A stretch of 64,000 nucleotides of DNA from Xanthostigma xanthostigma (taxonomy: Eukaryota; Arthropoda; Insecta; Raphidioptera; Raphidiidae), in assembly GCA_963575645.1 (NCBI GenBank), contig OY754464.1, positions 67,926,948 through 67,990,947 of the forward strand, read 5' to 3'. Position 1 is the stretch's first letter, and each line of letters begins with the position of its first letter. The notes below the pieces were generated by a model. That model saw nothing but the letters and a program-made list of their open reading frames with translations, made no database searches and had not been told where the DNA came from. This document shows, one piece after another, positions 20,594-31,737 of this stretch. A program made the translations under genes and the position numbers.

Positions 20594-21160
20594 CAGTATG
20601 TAAACACGTAAGATGCACATAGGGAAATTAACATTGGGAAAAAATTACTGGATCAGAGTGAGCCTTGAAATCTTGATTTTCAATTTGACAGATAATAATA
20701 AATGAATGTGTATAGGTACTACCGAAGAAAATATTCAAATGATTATAACATAATCGGACTTTTTTTATTAATGGGACATTAAATTCCCAAAATACTTAAA
20801 TATGGTGCGATATCAAATATCTCCGCCTATTCGTGTTGAACTTAAAGACATTGGACACTGATTTACCAACGCGTATACGTCATACCAGTCAGACAATTTT
20901 TGAATGAAATGTTTCCAAACAGATGGAGTTGTTTTTTTGTTTTATTTTTTTACAAAAAAATTAAAATAATGATTTATAAGAGCTTTTTATTATTAATAAA
21001 GCCAACTAAAATAAAAAAAAATCAAAATAAAATAGAAATCCTCAAGATAACCACAATAATTCAATAGAAATGACAATTAATGCAGTCATGGCTAACTCTG
21101 AGCCAAGTATTTTTTCCCAATGCTAATTTCCCTATGTGCACCTTACGCGTTAACATACTG
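20594..21160. mobile_element. TA-flanked MITE with CAGTATGT ends
   Basis: CAGTATGTAAACACGTAAGA and the complementary right end (ACGCGTTAACATACTG) are flanked by TA at 20592-20593 and 21161-21162. The terminal repeats extend about 55 bases through GTGCACATAGGGAAATTA and GCATTGGG-type sequence. The 450-base centre is not inverted and has no frame. A TA duplication fits the Tc1/mariner superfamily. Confidence 0.85.
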
Positions 21161-21162
21161 TA

Positions 21163-22224
21163 TTAAAAAAAGAACAATTGCACCCGAGTGAAACCGAGGC
21201 AGGCCGCCAGTAAGAAATTAAAAATTATGTAATACGTACTACAAATTGTTTGAAAATATAATAAAATCTTTTTGGCATTTTATGTTAGTAAATGCAAATA
21301 ATTGTTAAAAAATTTCGCTAGCGATAAATACCTACATTGTTTATTGTATTTTTTGTTCTGTTGTTCTATGTAGTTTTAAATGATACACAGCCACGTTCTA
21401 GAAAGTGCACATGAACCATAAAAGTAATTTCAAATGCATTAAGACAGTTGCCATATTACGTAACTTTGTGCAGTTGAAGTTGGCATAATTTGAACACTGA
21501 ATGCTTATAAGCAAGTGTTTATACAGTGGAATATTATTTTCCTGACTGCACAAAGCGTTCGCTAAGTTCGTATTCAACCAATTTCGTTAAGGATAATCTG
21601 TACCGATAATCTGTAAATATAGAAAATATTTTTTTTCTGTGTAACTTGCGTAGTATCTCCAAAGATTAATTCAAAGGACAAAAAAGGGAAAATTATTAAA
21701 AAGACAGTGTATATAACATATATTTGTACATTATGTTTAATATATATTTTGTATTGAAATGAGAAAATGCTAGGATGGGAATTATCTGCATTCTGCACAA
21801 AAAAATACAGAACAAAAAAAGTGTCGTGATATTGTTTGCATTTCATGAACTGTTTTTTGTTACATTCTGCGTTTTTTTTTTTTTGTGCAAAGTCACGTTC
21901 TCTGGCTTTCTTCAATCATAGCGCATAGACTGCCCCGGCCAAGTGCTATATAGAACGAACCATTTCGAGCACTTTTCAGCCCTCCTCTATCTCCCAGGCA
22001 AGTTATGTTACAGAGCTGATTTTTTCAGGACGATTGAGGTTACTATAAAGAAACAGTATTCTAAATTTCATACGTCTAGGTGGAATAGTTTCCAAGATAC
22101 AAGTGTTCAAAAATCACGATTTGGGAAAGTCACTGACTGACTTATTATCATAACGTAGGTTATTTTGGCTGGTTCCGCAACATCTAGCTCCAAACAAAAT
22201 TTGGAAGCATGAAATCATCCTATA
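21163..22224. other. Unassigned stretch
   Basis: AT-rich. A 113-codon minus-strand frame (21574-21915) is Lys/Asn/Ile/Phe-rich, as expected by chance at this composition. At 21945-22140 the more balanced sequence (CTCCCAGGCAAGTTATG) may be an old retroelement tail, but no second copy is present. Confidence 0.4.
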
Positions 22225-22340
22225 GTTGAAGGGTTGAAGGCTAGGAGTTGAAGCTAGGGTTGGAGGCTAGAATTTGGAGCTAGGGTTGGGAGATAGGAGT
22301 TGGAGCTAGGATTGAAGTCTAGGGGTCAAAGCTAAGAAGT
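22225..22340 (+). repeat. Degenerate GA-rich minisatellite
   Basis: Units such as GGAGTTGAAGCTAGGGTTG, GGAGCTAGGGTTGGGAGATA and GGAGTTGGAGCTAGGATTG recur about seven times at 14-16 base spacing. The strand is almost free of C. No frame. Confidence 0.75.
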
Positions 22341-22369
22341 TTTTATAAATGATTTGAGTACGTAAACTT

Positions 22370-22490
22370 GGCACTTTCTTAGACCTTACTTCTTTTTTTC
22401 GACAAAGCCACTTGTTCTTTGTATGGAAGTTAACCCCTTTTTTCACATCTATGTTTTTGGTGGGATTTTAGTACTACTTTACGATAGTAA
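22370..22490 (+). repeat. TTTTTTCACATCTATGTTTTTGG-type repeat, copy 1
   Basis: Contains TTCGACAAAGCCACTTGTTC and then CCTTTTTTCACATCTATG and TTTTTGGTGGGATTTTAG. The same order recurs at 28505-28625 and, weaker, at 42775-42870. Dispersed non-coding repeat of unknown class. Confidence 0.65.
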
Positions 22491-22491
22491 T

Positions 22492-22750
22492 AAGGAATTT
22501 GATCATATCATTTGCCGAGGAAGGCTATAGGCTATATAATATCACGCTACGACCAATAGAAGCGGAGCATCAATGAAAAATGTTGCAAAATTAAACTCAA
22601 AATTTGTCCGTCTGACAAAAACTTTAGAACGGTAACTCCGATCATCATGAAATTTGGACACAACATTCATCTCGGTAAACTAAGATGAATGTGCGTACTC
22701 ATGTCCCTCCCCCCATTCGTTCTTTTGCACCCGGGTGAAACCTCGTATAC
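22492..22750 (+). mobile_element. CGGTCCCG retroposon, sense-strand fragment
   Basis: Runs GAGGAAGGCTATAGGCTATA, ACGACCAATAGAAGCGGAGC, CGGTAACTCCGATCATCATG and ends CACCCGGGTGAAACC. It lacks both the tail with TATAAAGCTGAAGAG and the tRNA-like insert, so it shows the simpler form of the family. Confidence 0.75.
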
Positions 22751-23465
22751 AAATATGGTAGGATCACTGCATGGATCTTGGAAATAGGGACCTACTGAAA
22801 GAAAAGGGTCTCGCTGAGGTCACTTCGCCCACGTCTAGATTAGTTCACGCTACGCCACTGTGCAAATAGATCTTTTTGTTTCTGTTTCTCTGCATTAAAT
22901 TAATACGTGCAGTTCAATCGCCGATCTGATGAACTCTTAATCCATAATGTGATTGTTACTTGCCATGAAATTTCACTGTACTTATATAATTTGTAATTCC
23001 AGTGAGTGTAATTGTGAGTGGTGTTCAGCAGTCAGTAAATAGTATGGATATTATGTAAGAAGTTGGCATATTATGCCGTGGTGCTGTACAAATAGGTGAA
23101 CGGGGGTTGTGGAGAGCGGTTGGTGTGTTTAGTTGCTCCTATGCAGACGGGTTGAATGTTAAATGTGAAACACATTCAAGATGTCTGCGGTATTTGGCTT
23201 GATTCCACATTTTGGATTATATAGGCGTTATAGTATCTATATGTTTGTTTCTAAACTCTCTCCGTCGACGCTTCTAAAAATGTTACTTGCTGTATGGATT
23301 AATTTAGATTTGATTGAATCGAATGCGGTCAAACGAGGTGTGGCGAAGTAAAACTTGCCACCATTTTGTGACACCTGCTTTATAAACTTTGTCGTAATTC
23401 TTCTAGCAAATCATGTAATCGCTTTATTGATATTGCATTCCGTTCGACTTTTGTAATCAGTATTA
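22751..23465. other. Unassigned stretch
   Basis: No frame or element tip recognised. GTGAGTGTAATTGTGAGTG near 23002 and the GC-richer block near 23095-23160 are not enough to call an exon. Confidence 0.4.
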
Positions 23466-24057
23466 CCCCGGGACCGCACATTGAGGACAGTGTTGGCGCC
23501 AACGTTGGCGGTATTATTTTTAAAAAGCATCCACACATTGGGATTTATTGGAGCCAACCTCAGTTAGTTCCAAGCAGAGCCAACATCAACATGTCAGACC
23601 TAGAACTGGCTGTGGGTGCGGTTGCTGTGCTAAGCGCTGCTTATCATAATTTTATATTTCTACAAAACCAAAAAAAAAACGTCCGTTTCTATTTTTGTGG
23701 TCTTTATTTATTGGATTCCATAAAACTGGTTCTGCTTGATAAAGCTCCAAAAACAGTAATACATTTTCATTTGACTATGTCTTCTTTGATGACATCATTT
23801 ATAATTTTAAATAATATTACGACGTTGTCACTTGCTTCATCAAATACTGAAGACTGGTTGGCGTTTTACACGCCAATGTGTGGCCGAATACACGAACGTT
23901 GTGACAAATTCCCTTTGATTTTTCGTCAAAAAAACCGACACAAGACGGCCAACGTCCAACGTTGGAGCAAGCATTGGCACCAACGCTATAATCTCGATCC
24001 ACACATTGACCGAGCGTTGTTGGCACCCAACATTGGCCCCAATGTGCGGTCTCGGCT
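23466..24057 (+). mobile_element. PIF/Harbinger-like element with TTA target duplication
   Basis: Ends CCCCGGGACCGCACATTG and CAATGTGCGGTCTCGGCT are imperfect inverted repeats. TTA flanks them at 23463-23465 and 24058-24060, the PIF/Harbinger target. Subterminal CCAACGTTGG and GTTGGC motifs recur on both sides (23492-23515, 23948-24042), a likely transposase binding pattern. At 592 bases the element is too short for the usual nuclease and Myb-like genes; it may keep the start of one. Confidence 0.75.
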
Positions 24058-24061
24058 TTAG
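23591..24061 (+). pseudogene. Possible N-terminal remnant of a Harbinger transposase
   Basis: A 156-codon frame inside the Harbinger-like element. Residues 1-35 (MSDLELAVGAVAVLSAAYHN, then a Lys-rich stretch) resemble the Ala/Leu-rich start followed by basic residues seen in Harbinger nuclease proteins. No DDE catalytic region follows. From about residue 115 the frame only reads through the right terminal repeats, and its TAG stop is formed partly by the TTA target duplication. The upstream context AACATCAACATG is a fair start site. I see a frame; homology is inferred and unproven. It could be chance. Confidence 0.35.
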
Positions 24062-24310
24062 CTTATTGCTAGGGAGCTGGTGCGCAAAAAAACCATGTCG
24101 TCCCAACTTTCTTCCGCCTGGTACATAAGCTATGTAATTTAGAGCATTTTTTCTTATATGATATATAGGCGAAATCTGGACCCATTTTAAGATAAAGCGG
24201 ATAAAAAATATCAAAGATGGTAAAAAAATGATTAAAATTTAAACATATTTCTGCAGTTTCGTTTTTAGATTCTGATAGAGCCAAATGACCGGGAAATACC
24301 AGGGGCAGAA

Positions 24311-24420
24311 ATTTTTTACCAATTGCACCCTCCCCAAGCCACTCCTACGAAAGTGGATTTATATTTTCATAAATCCACTTTCTTAGGAGTGGCTTGGGGA
24401 GAATGCAATTGGTAAAAAAT
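24311..24420. mobile_element. Fold-back, 110 bp, near-perfect
   Basis: ATTTTTTACCAATTGCACCC at the left pairs with the right end (GAATGCAATTGGTAAAAAAT). Inner arms CCACTCCTACGAAAGTGGAT and ATCCACTTTCTTAGGAGTGG close on an 8-base AT loop. About 50 bp of stem with three mismatches. Confidence 0.85.
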
Positions 24421-25598
24421 TAGAAACGTCGAGAAATTTTGGTCGTATCCCTAGGTCCCGCCATCCGACCGACGCCGATAGTGTAAGTGCCTTATGGCAA
24501 ATACACTAATAAATAAATGTATGGCGTCCTGTGTTGGAGGTATTAGAGTGACACTGGTCGAATTAAGAACTGTTGCCAAAACGAAACCGAATATACTGCA
24601 ATAATGACACGGGTGCCGGTTGTATTATAGTGGAGGGTTATAGCTAGCCTATGTTATTATACCGCGGATATCTCATATATGAACAGTATAATATTTTATG
24701 GCGCCTCACTCCTTCAACATGCTTTTGTTGATTAACTCGGGCCCGCACTGGGTTTCCACTCGGCGCCGGTACCGAGACCTCAATAATACTTTGTATGACC
24801 TGATTGTTGCCACAACTGATACTTGAGCAGCTGTAACAATGAAAAATAGAATAGAAAAGGCGATTGAGGAAATAGTCTCTGGAAAAAAACGACAAAGAAT
24901 TCTGTTTATTTGTTTTTAAAATATCACTTATTAAAAAACTACAAGGATTTGCCTATTTTCTACTCTTTGAAGGTGCATTAATTAAAAATTATATTTTTGA
25001 TCGGCTAGTTACTAATCGATCAAAAATATAATTTTTAAGAAGTTTTAAAAATATTAGCCGCTAGTATTTTCTTTCGATTATGCTTAACAAGCTCCGTAAG
25101 AGCAATTTTATAAATTTTTTAATAGAAAATTCTTATGCAGCGCCACCATACTGCAAAAAGTGGATTTTACAGAAAATCTCGCATATGAAAAATTATATAG
25201 ACTTTGGTTGTCAATCGAAGCTCATTAAGTTCAGTATGATCCGAAAGAAATTTTATCAAAATCGGTCCAGGCGTTTTGTTTAAACAAAAAAAACTGCAAA
25301 TAAGTGTATACCTACCTATTATAAAATTTTTTGAAAAATATTTCTAGGGTCTAATTTGTTAATTACAATATTGATCATACTGGGAAGTTGATCGTGTGGA
25401 TCTGAAGGATCGTACTTGTAAAGTTTCAATAAACGACCCATCTCACGGCTTAAAATTAATTGTTTAAACAATGTTTATAACGGAAAAACGTACAAGGTGG
25501 CGGATGTTCACCCAAATCAAAAAGGCTTGTTAAATAAACAAACAAAAATCTCTGTACTCAAATTTTTCTACAGATGTGAAGACACAGTTAATCTAGAA
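24421..25598. other. Unassigned stretch with one strong hairpin
   Basis: Contains a hairpin at 24982-25037, AAAAATTATATTTTTGATCG against CGATCAAAAATATAATTTTT. A GC-richer block at 24700-24800 gives a minus-strand frame of 83 codons (24644-24895) with no domain I recognise. Nothing else supported. Confidence 0.45.
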
Positions 25599-25725
25599 CT
25601 AATATATAAAGCTGAAAAGTTTGTTTGTTTGGTTGAACGCGTTAATCTCAAGAACTGCTGGTTCGAATTGAAAAAATATTTTTGCGTTGGATAGTTCATT
25701 TATCGAGGAATCTATCTATGTAATA
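25599..25725 (+). repeat. CGGTCCCG retroposon, sense-strand tail fragment
   Basis: CTAATATATAAAGCTGAAAAG, GGTTGAACGCGTTAATCTCA, GAACTGCTGGTTCGAATTG and TTATCGAGGAA follow the family order. It ends just before an opposite-strand copy, forming a head-to-head pair. Confidence 0.75.
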
Positions 25726-25727
25726 TA

Positions 25728-26108
25728 CAAGCGGTCCCGCCCGGTTTCACCCGGGTGCAAAAGAACGAATGGGGGGATGGGAATATGAGTATATGCACAT
25801 TCATCTTAGTTTACCGAGATGAATGTTTAGTCCAAGTTCCATGATGAGCGAAGTTACCGTTCAAAATTTTTTATCGGACGGACAAATTTTGAATTACATT
25901 TTTCATTGATGCTCCGCTCCTATTGGTCGTAACGTGATATTATATAGCCTATAGCCTTCCTCGATAAATGGGCTCTCCAACAAAAAACATTTTCAATTCG
26001 AACCAGGACATTAGCGCGTTCAACCAAACAAACTATTCAGCTTTATATATTAGTACAGATAAAAAGAACAGTTTTTCACCCGGGTGAAACCGGGCTGGGC
26101 CGTTAGTA
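25728..26108 (-). mobile_element. CGGTCCCG retroposon without tRNA insert, plus end fragment
   Basis: From AAGCGGTCCCGCCCGG through CACATTCATCTTAGTTTACC, TGATGCTCCGCTCCTATTGG and TTTATATATTAGTACAG at 26060. A plus-strand snippet (CACCCGGGTGAAACCGGGCT) follows at 26078-26108. Here GTCCGTCC-type sequence takes the place of the tRNA-like block, so the tRNA segment is an insertion specific to some copies. Confidence 0.75.
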
Positions 26109-26591
26109 ATATATAAATTCCATACTGAATTCGTACATGAGTCGAATACAATGTAGTATGTTAAGGATATACGCACTTGCTATGCACGGATTTTAGGTTA
26201 GGTGTCTATATCTAGACACGTTGTTTCCGCAGAAAACTTTTGTCCTACTTAAGCTTTTACTCCAAAAGGAAAGCCGACAGCTTTTGCTTCTTCTTTCACC
26301 TTGCGTATTTTTAATACAAATTTAATCCCGGTTTATCTTTTATATTTATTATATTAAAATTCTTTTGTCAGCCCAACTTCAGCGAGTGTCGTTTAATCTC
26401 TCAGTATTCGGTGTTTAAAGGGACGAGAGCGATATACATATTTGCGGTCAAAAGACAAAACTACTTAAGTCGAATTGTGTTATCAGATATATACTTTTTT
26501 AACTCTAATCTGTGGAGCATCTCTAGTTAAATTCCAAATTTAAACGGTGTTTTTAGAACGGCTTATTAATACTGCAGATACTTTTGTAAAC
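26109..26591. other. Unassigned stretch
   Basis: AT-rich. A short hairpin GTGTCTA/TAGACAC lies near 26203-26220. No frame or element end. Confidence 0.45.
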
Positions 26592-27157
26592 GCCATATTC
26601 ACCAAACGTAAGTAGTAATTTATTCGGTTCATTTGTTCTTCAGGTAACTACTCCTCCGAATAAACAACGATAATTCAATTTACCAATCATAATTATGTTT
26701 ACTGCAGGTATAAATCTATTCTGTCTTATACGTCCAGGGTATACATTTTTTTTCGCCTGATAAAATAATAATGGTCACCACATAGATCATAATACCTAAC
26801 CTACAGTTTGCTCTTGTGAATTTATTTATGTGTTGTTTATTAACCTTTTGTGAAGTGTATAGTTGTAAGACATTAAAGTTAGTGGAAGTTTTGTGTGCAA
26901 TTTGGTTAGAATAAGACATTATTGTTTTGGGAAACTTTTTTTTGACGTGTACACTAACGCTATCGGTCGGATGTTTTGGTGAACGTCAAATTATTCAACA
27001 AAAAGAGCAAGGAGTATAGTGCAGTGCATATTTGTTCTTTAACTAACTTTTCTACCTTATAATTTGTTTGGTGAATTGAAAGTAAATTTTATTCTAACGA
27101 ATAAATTTGTTCCAAGATTAGTAACTTCTATCTTAAATAGTGTTCGGTGAATATGGG
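26592..27157 (+). mobile_element. CCATATTCACC-family element, copy 1
   Basis: Ends GCCATATTCACCAAACG and GTTCGGTGAATATGGGC are inverted repeats, 566 bases apart. Shared interior: ATTTATTCGGTTCATTTGTT, TTTATGTGTTGTTTATTAAC, CACTTTAATGTC-type sequence (here GACATTAAAGTTAGTGGAAG) and GTAAATTTTATTCTAACGA. Copies at 30463-30999 (inverted) and 32326-33201. Non-coding; superfamily not resolved. Confidence 0.82.
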
Positions 27158-27819
27158 CATAATACGAAATTGTTTATCGGACAACGTTCATACAGTTCGA
27201 CCGTCATCGGACGAACTGTATAATTTTCCACTCATACTTGCATTCCAAAATAAAAAAATAAATTAGTAAAAAAAATTTAAAATTAAAAAAAAAATAATTA
27301 ATAATCCAAGTTCTTAATTATAATATAAAAGTGTGGCTTTAAACTCTATGATAGTTCATTACTCCGGAAGCTATTATTTTTTCCTTTTTAGTATATTTCA
27401 GTTAAAGTTTAGCTTTAAAAAGTTTTTTTTAGTAGTATTTTATACCCCAATGTAATCAATTTTACCTTTAGGCCTCAGATATTCAAGTGCAAACACAAAA
27501 GTGGCTTGTGCAAAATATTGATAGCTTAATCTTTAGTTCGAATTTTTAGATGAAGTGTGAAAAAACAAACTCACTCCAACTACAAGATGAAATATTTTAT
27601 CTAGACACACGGCAGTGTAGCAACCAAGTTTGGTAACGTGTCTGTTTATGTATATTACATGAACCATTCAAAATCTGTTTGTTCCGTATACTTTATCTAT
27701 TAAGGCCCAAATTTTATAAAATAAACTCAAATATTTGCGAGATTTTTACGTTTAAATATCGCTACTTCAACACTGACTCATTCACTCATCACAAACCTAG
27801 ATCACTTCCTGTTAACTTA
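27158..27819. other. Unassigned stretch with one hairpin
   Basis: ATACAGTTCG/CGAACTGTAT form a 10-bp stem at 27190-27221 with an inner CCG/CGG pair. The rest is AT-rich, with A-only and T-only runs and no frame of note. Confidence 0.5.
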
Positions 27820-28256
27820 AGGCCGCTGCATACGAGGCTAGAAACACTGCTAGGATTTCTGCTGGCCGGTAGGCTGGGTACGAAGCTGGAAATGACGTCA
27901 CTGCAGGCTGGCCTGCTAGCTCCCAAGATAGGTTTTAAAATTAGAACAGGGGCTATTTTCCTAGCTGGGTACGCTGACCAAGAACCAATCAGGAAGCAGT
28001 ATCTTGTCACGTGGGCGACTTGAACAAACACCCACAAACCAACATGGCGTCATTCTGCTCGGAGTCAGACAACAGACACGTTTTGCTCTGTGTTTATATC
28101 TGAACTGTCACTGCGTGCGCACCAGGTTTATTCGCAAAACTAGCTTGAAAAGATGTGTCGTGTGAAGCGAGCACATAACAGCAATCCAGAAAACCTGCGC
28201 TAGAAAACTAGTAGGCAAATCTAGCAGCGTTTCTGGTTTCGCGTCTGCAATGGCCT
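27820..28256. mobile_element. AGGCCGCTGCA Harbinger-like MITE, copy 1
   Basis: Ends AGGCCGCTGCATACGAGGC and CGCGTCTGCAATGGCCT are inverted and flanked by TTA at 27817-27819 and 28257-28259. Interior shares GGAAATGACGTCACTGCAGG, AGAACCAATCAGGAAGCAGT and TTGTCACGTG with the copy at 50283-50693. GC-rich relative to the surroundings. The 114-codon frame crossing it is not protein-like. Confidence 0.8.
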
Positions 28257-28504
28257 TTAGACACTTGAAATTAGACATGGAGCTAAGTAGATTATAACTT
28301 TACAGAAAGTAGGTATCGATATTCCATCATAAACATAACTGTAAAAAAAGGAATGAAGATCGGCTTTACTAAAAATAATTATTAAGATCTGAGTGAGTGC
28401 CAAGTTGTTATTTGGTAACTTTTTTCACATCATTTATTTATAATATTTTTTTTACATTTGTTTATTTCCAATTTACATAGTAAATTTTACGTAAAAATTA
28501 TAAA

Positions 28505-28625
28505 ACCTGACCACTTTGATCTCAAATCTTTTTTCGGCAAAGCCGATAAACCTACTTACTCTTTGCTTCGAACTTGGTCTCTTTTTTCACATTTATGTTT
28601 TTGGTGGGACTTAAACTTGTATCAA
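28505..28625 (+). repeat. CTTTTTTCACATTTATG-type repeat, copy 2
   Basis: AATCTTTTTTCGGCAAAGCC, CTTTGCTTCGAACTTGG and TTTTTCACATTTATGTTTTT with GGTGGGACTT match the copy at 22370 in order. Confidence 0.65.
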
Positions 28626-30462
28626 AAATGATTTGAAAACAAAAATCTGAAGAGCGTATCATCAAAATTTGGGTCCAGGATCAAAATAAATTTGAATATT
28701 ATAAGTTCATACGTTTGCTAACGGTGTAAATTTCATTATTTTTCTTTATAAAAGTAAAATTTTATTCAAACCGTCTTATTATATTTTAAAGTTAAACTTT
28801 AAATCTGTAATAAATAAAATTATTGACCAATTTTTCAGACAAAATATTAACAAGAAAATATATAATTAATACATTAACGTTTCGATTTATTTATTGAGTT
28901 CTAATCAGACGTTAATCAAAGATTTGTTTTAATCTGTAATATATAATTTAACTTTGATTAAAACCCACTAATTGTTTTCTGTATATTTTTGATCGAATTT
29001 TTATTTATTTATTTATTTATTTATTATAGATTATGGACGCTCGACAACTTAGGTCAATAGTACGCATACCATTACAGCAAGCTGTCCTATAATTGTATAC
29101 AGATTTTTACTTTGGTTTTGAAACGAAACGGAAATAAAAACTTTGAACTACTGTTTAAATTTCTATGTAGTTCGGACTTGAACGAAGATAAAATACTTAT
29201 CCCAAGTTCATAGCATCTCTTTAGACTAAGAATATTTATCGCTGTTGCTACTATTTTTTGTATTCATTTTTTGCTATTTCTTTTCTAACAGTGTCATGGA
29301 ATTTTCACATCTGTATTTTATATTATATTTTTATTTCTTTTTTAGGTCATAATAAATTGTATTCATTTTCTTTCAACAATAGAAAAAAAAACTATTGTTG
29401 GTTCCGTTGCGTTACGTACTTTATCCACTAGATAATCAACATAAGAAATATTTTCATGCTAACAGGCTTTCAATGTAAATAATTTATCAATAGGTGCGTT
29501 CTTTTTGCGGTATTTCGAAATAATAGATTTAATACTCATATAGGAAATAACACTGTTCGATTAAATGGATTGATTTATTTTATTTCGAAGTAAATTTACG
29601 AACATTTTTATTATCTCTTAGTTCGTATCTTGCTCGTATTCTTTATACGTAATTAATTTGTACAATACTATACAACTTTGAAAGTTTCTATCGTCAGGAT
29701 ACTGTTCAGTTTATTTATGTTGTTTTTCATATATTCTCCCCTCGGTTTGTACGTTTTTCCCAATATTATTTATAGGAGTATATTTTGTGCACTGGATTAG
29801 TTTATTTTTATTTATTTTTTTTATTATTATGAGGTGTTTGTGATTGCGTCGCTAATAACGTTTGTTTTTCTTTTTTTGTTTTAGGTAAGCGATTCGCTGT
29901 TTTCATCAAAACTTTGAGTACAACACCATTGCGGTAAATATGCATTGACTAATTTAATGGAGCTAAAAAATCCAAATTTAAAATTTAAATTAAAAAAAGT
30001 ATAAAAGTTATACAATTTATGTTATTGTTACTAAAATGCGCTATATAAATTAAATAAACCGAGAAATTAGTCTCTTGACCTTGGGTGGTTATTTCAGTAT
30101 GCTGCATCATTTAAGAATTTTACACGTGTTTGTCTCCATTTTATTAACACTGCGGATTTTTTACGGGACTGTATTTCTAAAAAAAGAGAAAACATTCTGA
30201 AAACAACGTTTGTATTTTTATTTGAAACGATTAATTCGCAGTGAAAAATATGGGTTATTTGTTGGGGAATGATGCTAATGTACGTCAAAAATCACTTTTC
30301 AAAATTTACTTTATTATATGAGACGCTTCACATAAGATAGTTCTTTGAAATGCTAAATAGATAGCGCATGGTCGAAGTGAATTGCTATCGTGTGATTTAA
30401 CCATGTCGAATCTAATATAATATATTGTTAGGCAGATGGATGTTTCCCAACATTTAACTAAT
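28626..30462. other. Unassigned stretch with a Penelope-like fragment
   Basis: At 28825-28925 ACCAATTTTTCAGACAAAAT and TTAACGTTTCGATTTATTTA resemble, inverted, the Penelope-like tract at 31930-32045. A TTTA microsatellite lies at 29000-29030, and a hairpin CAACAATAG/CTATTGTTG at 29374-29400. AT-rich otherwise. TTTTTTTGTTTTAGGTAAG near 29873 looks like an acceptor followed by a donor, but no frame supports a gene. Confidence 0.4.
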
Positions 30463-30999
30463 GACCATATTCATCAAACACTATTAAAGATAGAAATTAC
30501 TAATCTTGGAACAAATTTATTCGTTACAATAAAATTTACTTTCAATTAACCAACCAAATTATCAGTTAAAATAGTTAGTTGAAGAATAAATACACACTGG
30601 TATTTTTGTTGAATATTGTGACGTTCACCCAGAAATCCGACAGATGGCGTTAGTGTAAATCCAAAAAAAGAGAAATTCATCCCAACCCAATTGCACCCCA
30701 AACTTCCACTAACTTTAATGTTTTACAACTATACACTTCACAAAAGGTTAATAAACAACACATAAATAAATTCACAAGAGCACCTGCAGATATAACACTG
30801 CACGTGTTTAGGTTAGTTATTATGATCTATGTGGCGGCCAATATTATTTTCTCAGGCGAATAAGTATTTTTACCCGATAATTTGGACAGATTAGATTTAT
30901 ACCTGCAGTAAACATGGTGAATTGAATTATCGCTATTTAGTCGGAGGAATTAAACATGCGAACCGAAAAAATAACTACTTACGTTTGATGAATATGGCC
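30463..30999 (-). mobile_element. CCATATTCACC-family element, copy 2, inverted
   Basis: GACCATATTCATCAAACACT at the left and TTTGATGAATATGGCC at the right. The interior is the reverse complement of copy 1, including AACTTCCACTAACTTTAATG-type sequence and TTAATAAACAACACATAAAT. Lies between two plus-strand copies. Confidence 0.82.
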
Positions 31000-31396
31000 A
31001 CAATTGATATAGATTGTAGATACACGTCTAGTTCCATTAATCAGTTTTAGGCAAACGCTTTGAAGTGACTTTACAGTGTGTATATTTCAATTTGAACTTG
31101 CGATAGTTAGAGATCAACTGGCGATTTGAAGGACCATATACATGAGAAAGTTTAAATATGAGCTTGTTCATGAATTATCTATTCTCATAAGAATATTTTA
31201 CTTCATATTAATATCTTTCTCGAGCGTTGAAGATAAAATATTTTCCACTTTCCATCTTCTGTTTAGCGGTAGATATGTTTCAGTAGATCAGGAAAATTAA
31301 AATTCATAGTAGAGACGCCCTTCGGGGATCATTTTTAACTCGACATCAATCCTTGAGCAACCTCAATCTTCCGAACGTGGTTGTTTTATATATGAA
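31000..31396. other. Unassigned stretch
   Basis: AT-rich, no frame or repeat end recognised. Confidence 0.5.
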
Positions 31397-31613
31397 TTGC
31401 TGTCTTCCGGCGCGGCTCCCGTTACCCCTCGCGCTGCATCTCGCGCGGCGCGGCCACTCTTTCCCGTCTCGCCCGAACCCCTGAGCCACCGCTGCATGGT
31501 GGCGCCGCCACGTATCATCTGCCACTGTTCACATACAACTTCTGAATATAGAAAGAGCTATTTATTACATCGCAGAATTTAAACGCTTCTTCTTCTTCTA
31601 CTTCTTCTTCTTC
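31397..31613. other. GC-rich, CpG-rich island with CTT repeat
   Basis: CTTCCGGCGCGGCTCCCG and TCGCGCGGCGCGGCCAC stand out sharply from the AT-rich surroundings up to about 31515. A CTT/TTC microsatellite at 31585-31613 follows. The plus frame of 61 codons (31397-31582) is Ala/Pro/Arg-rich with no known motif. It could be a promoter, a non-coding exon or a repeat fragment. Confidence 0.4.
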
Positions 31614-31737
31614 CACCCACTTCTCGACGAAATTGTGAAAACACCATACATTACTGTATTCAAGCAGTGTGTCCTTTCAGAAATGTTACATGATCGATTA
31701 AGATCAGCTAAACGAATAAAAATTCCGTGCTAAAATT

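Noticed and set aside
21574-21915. 113-codon minus-strand frame
   Set aside because: Lys/Asn/Phe/Ile-rich composition expected by chance in AT-rich DNA; no motif, no conserved copy in the window.
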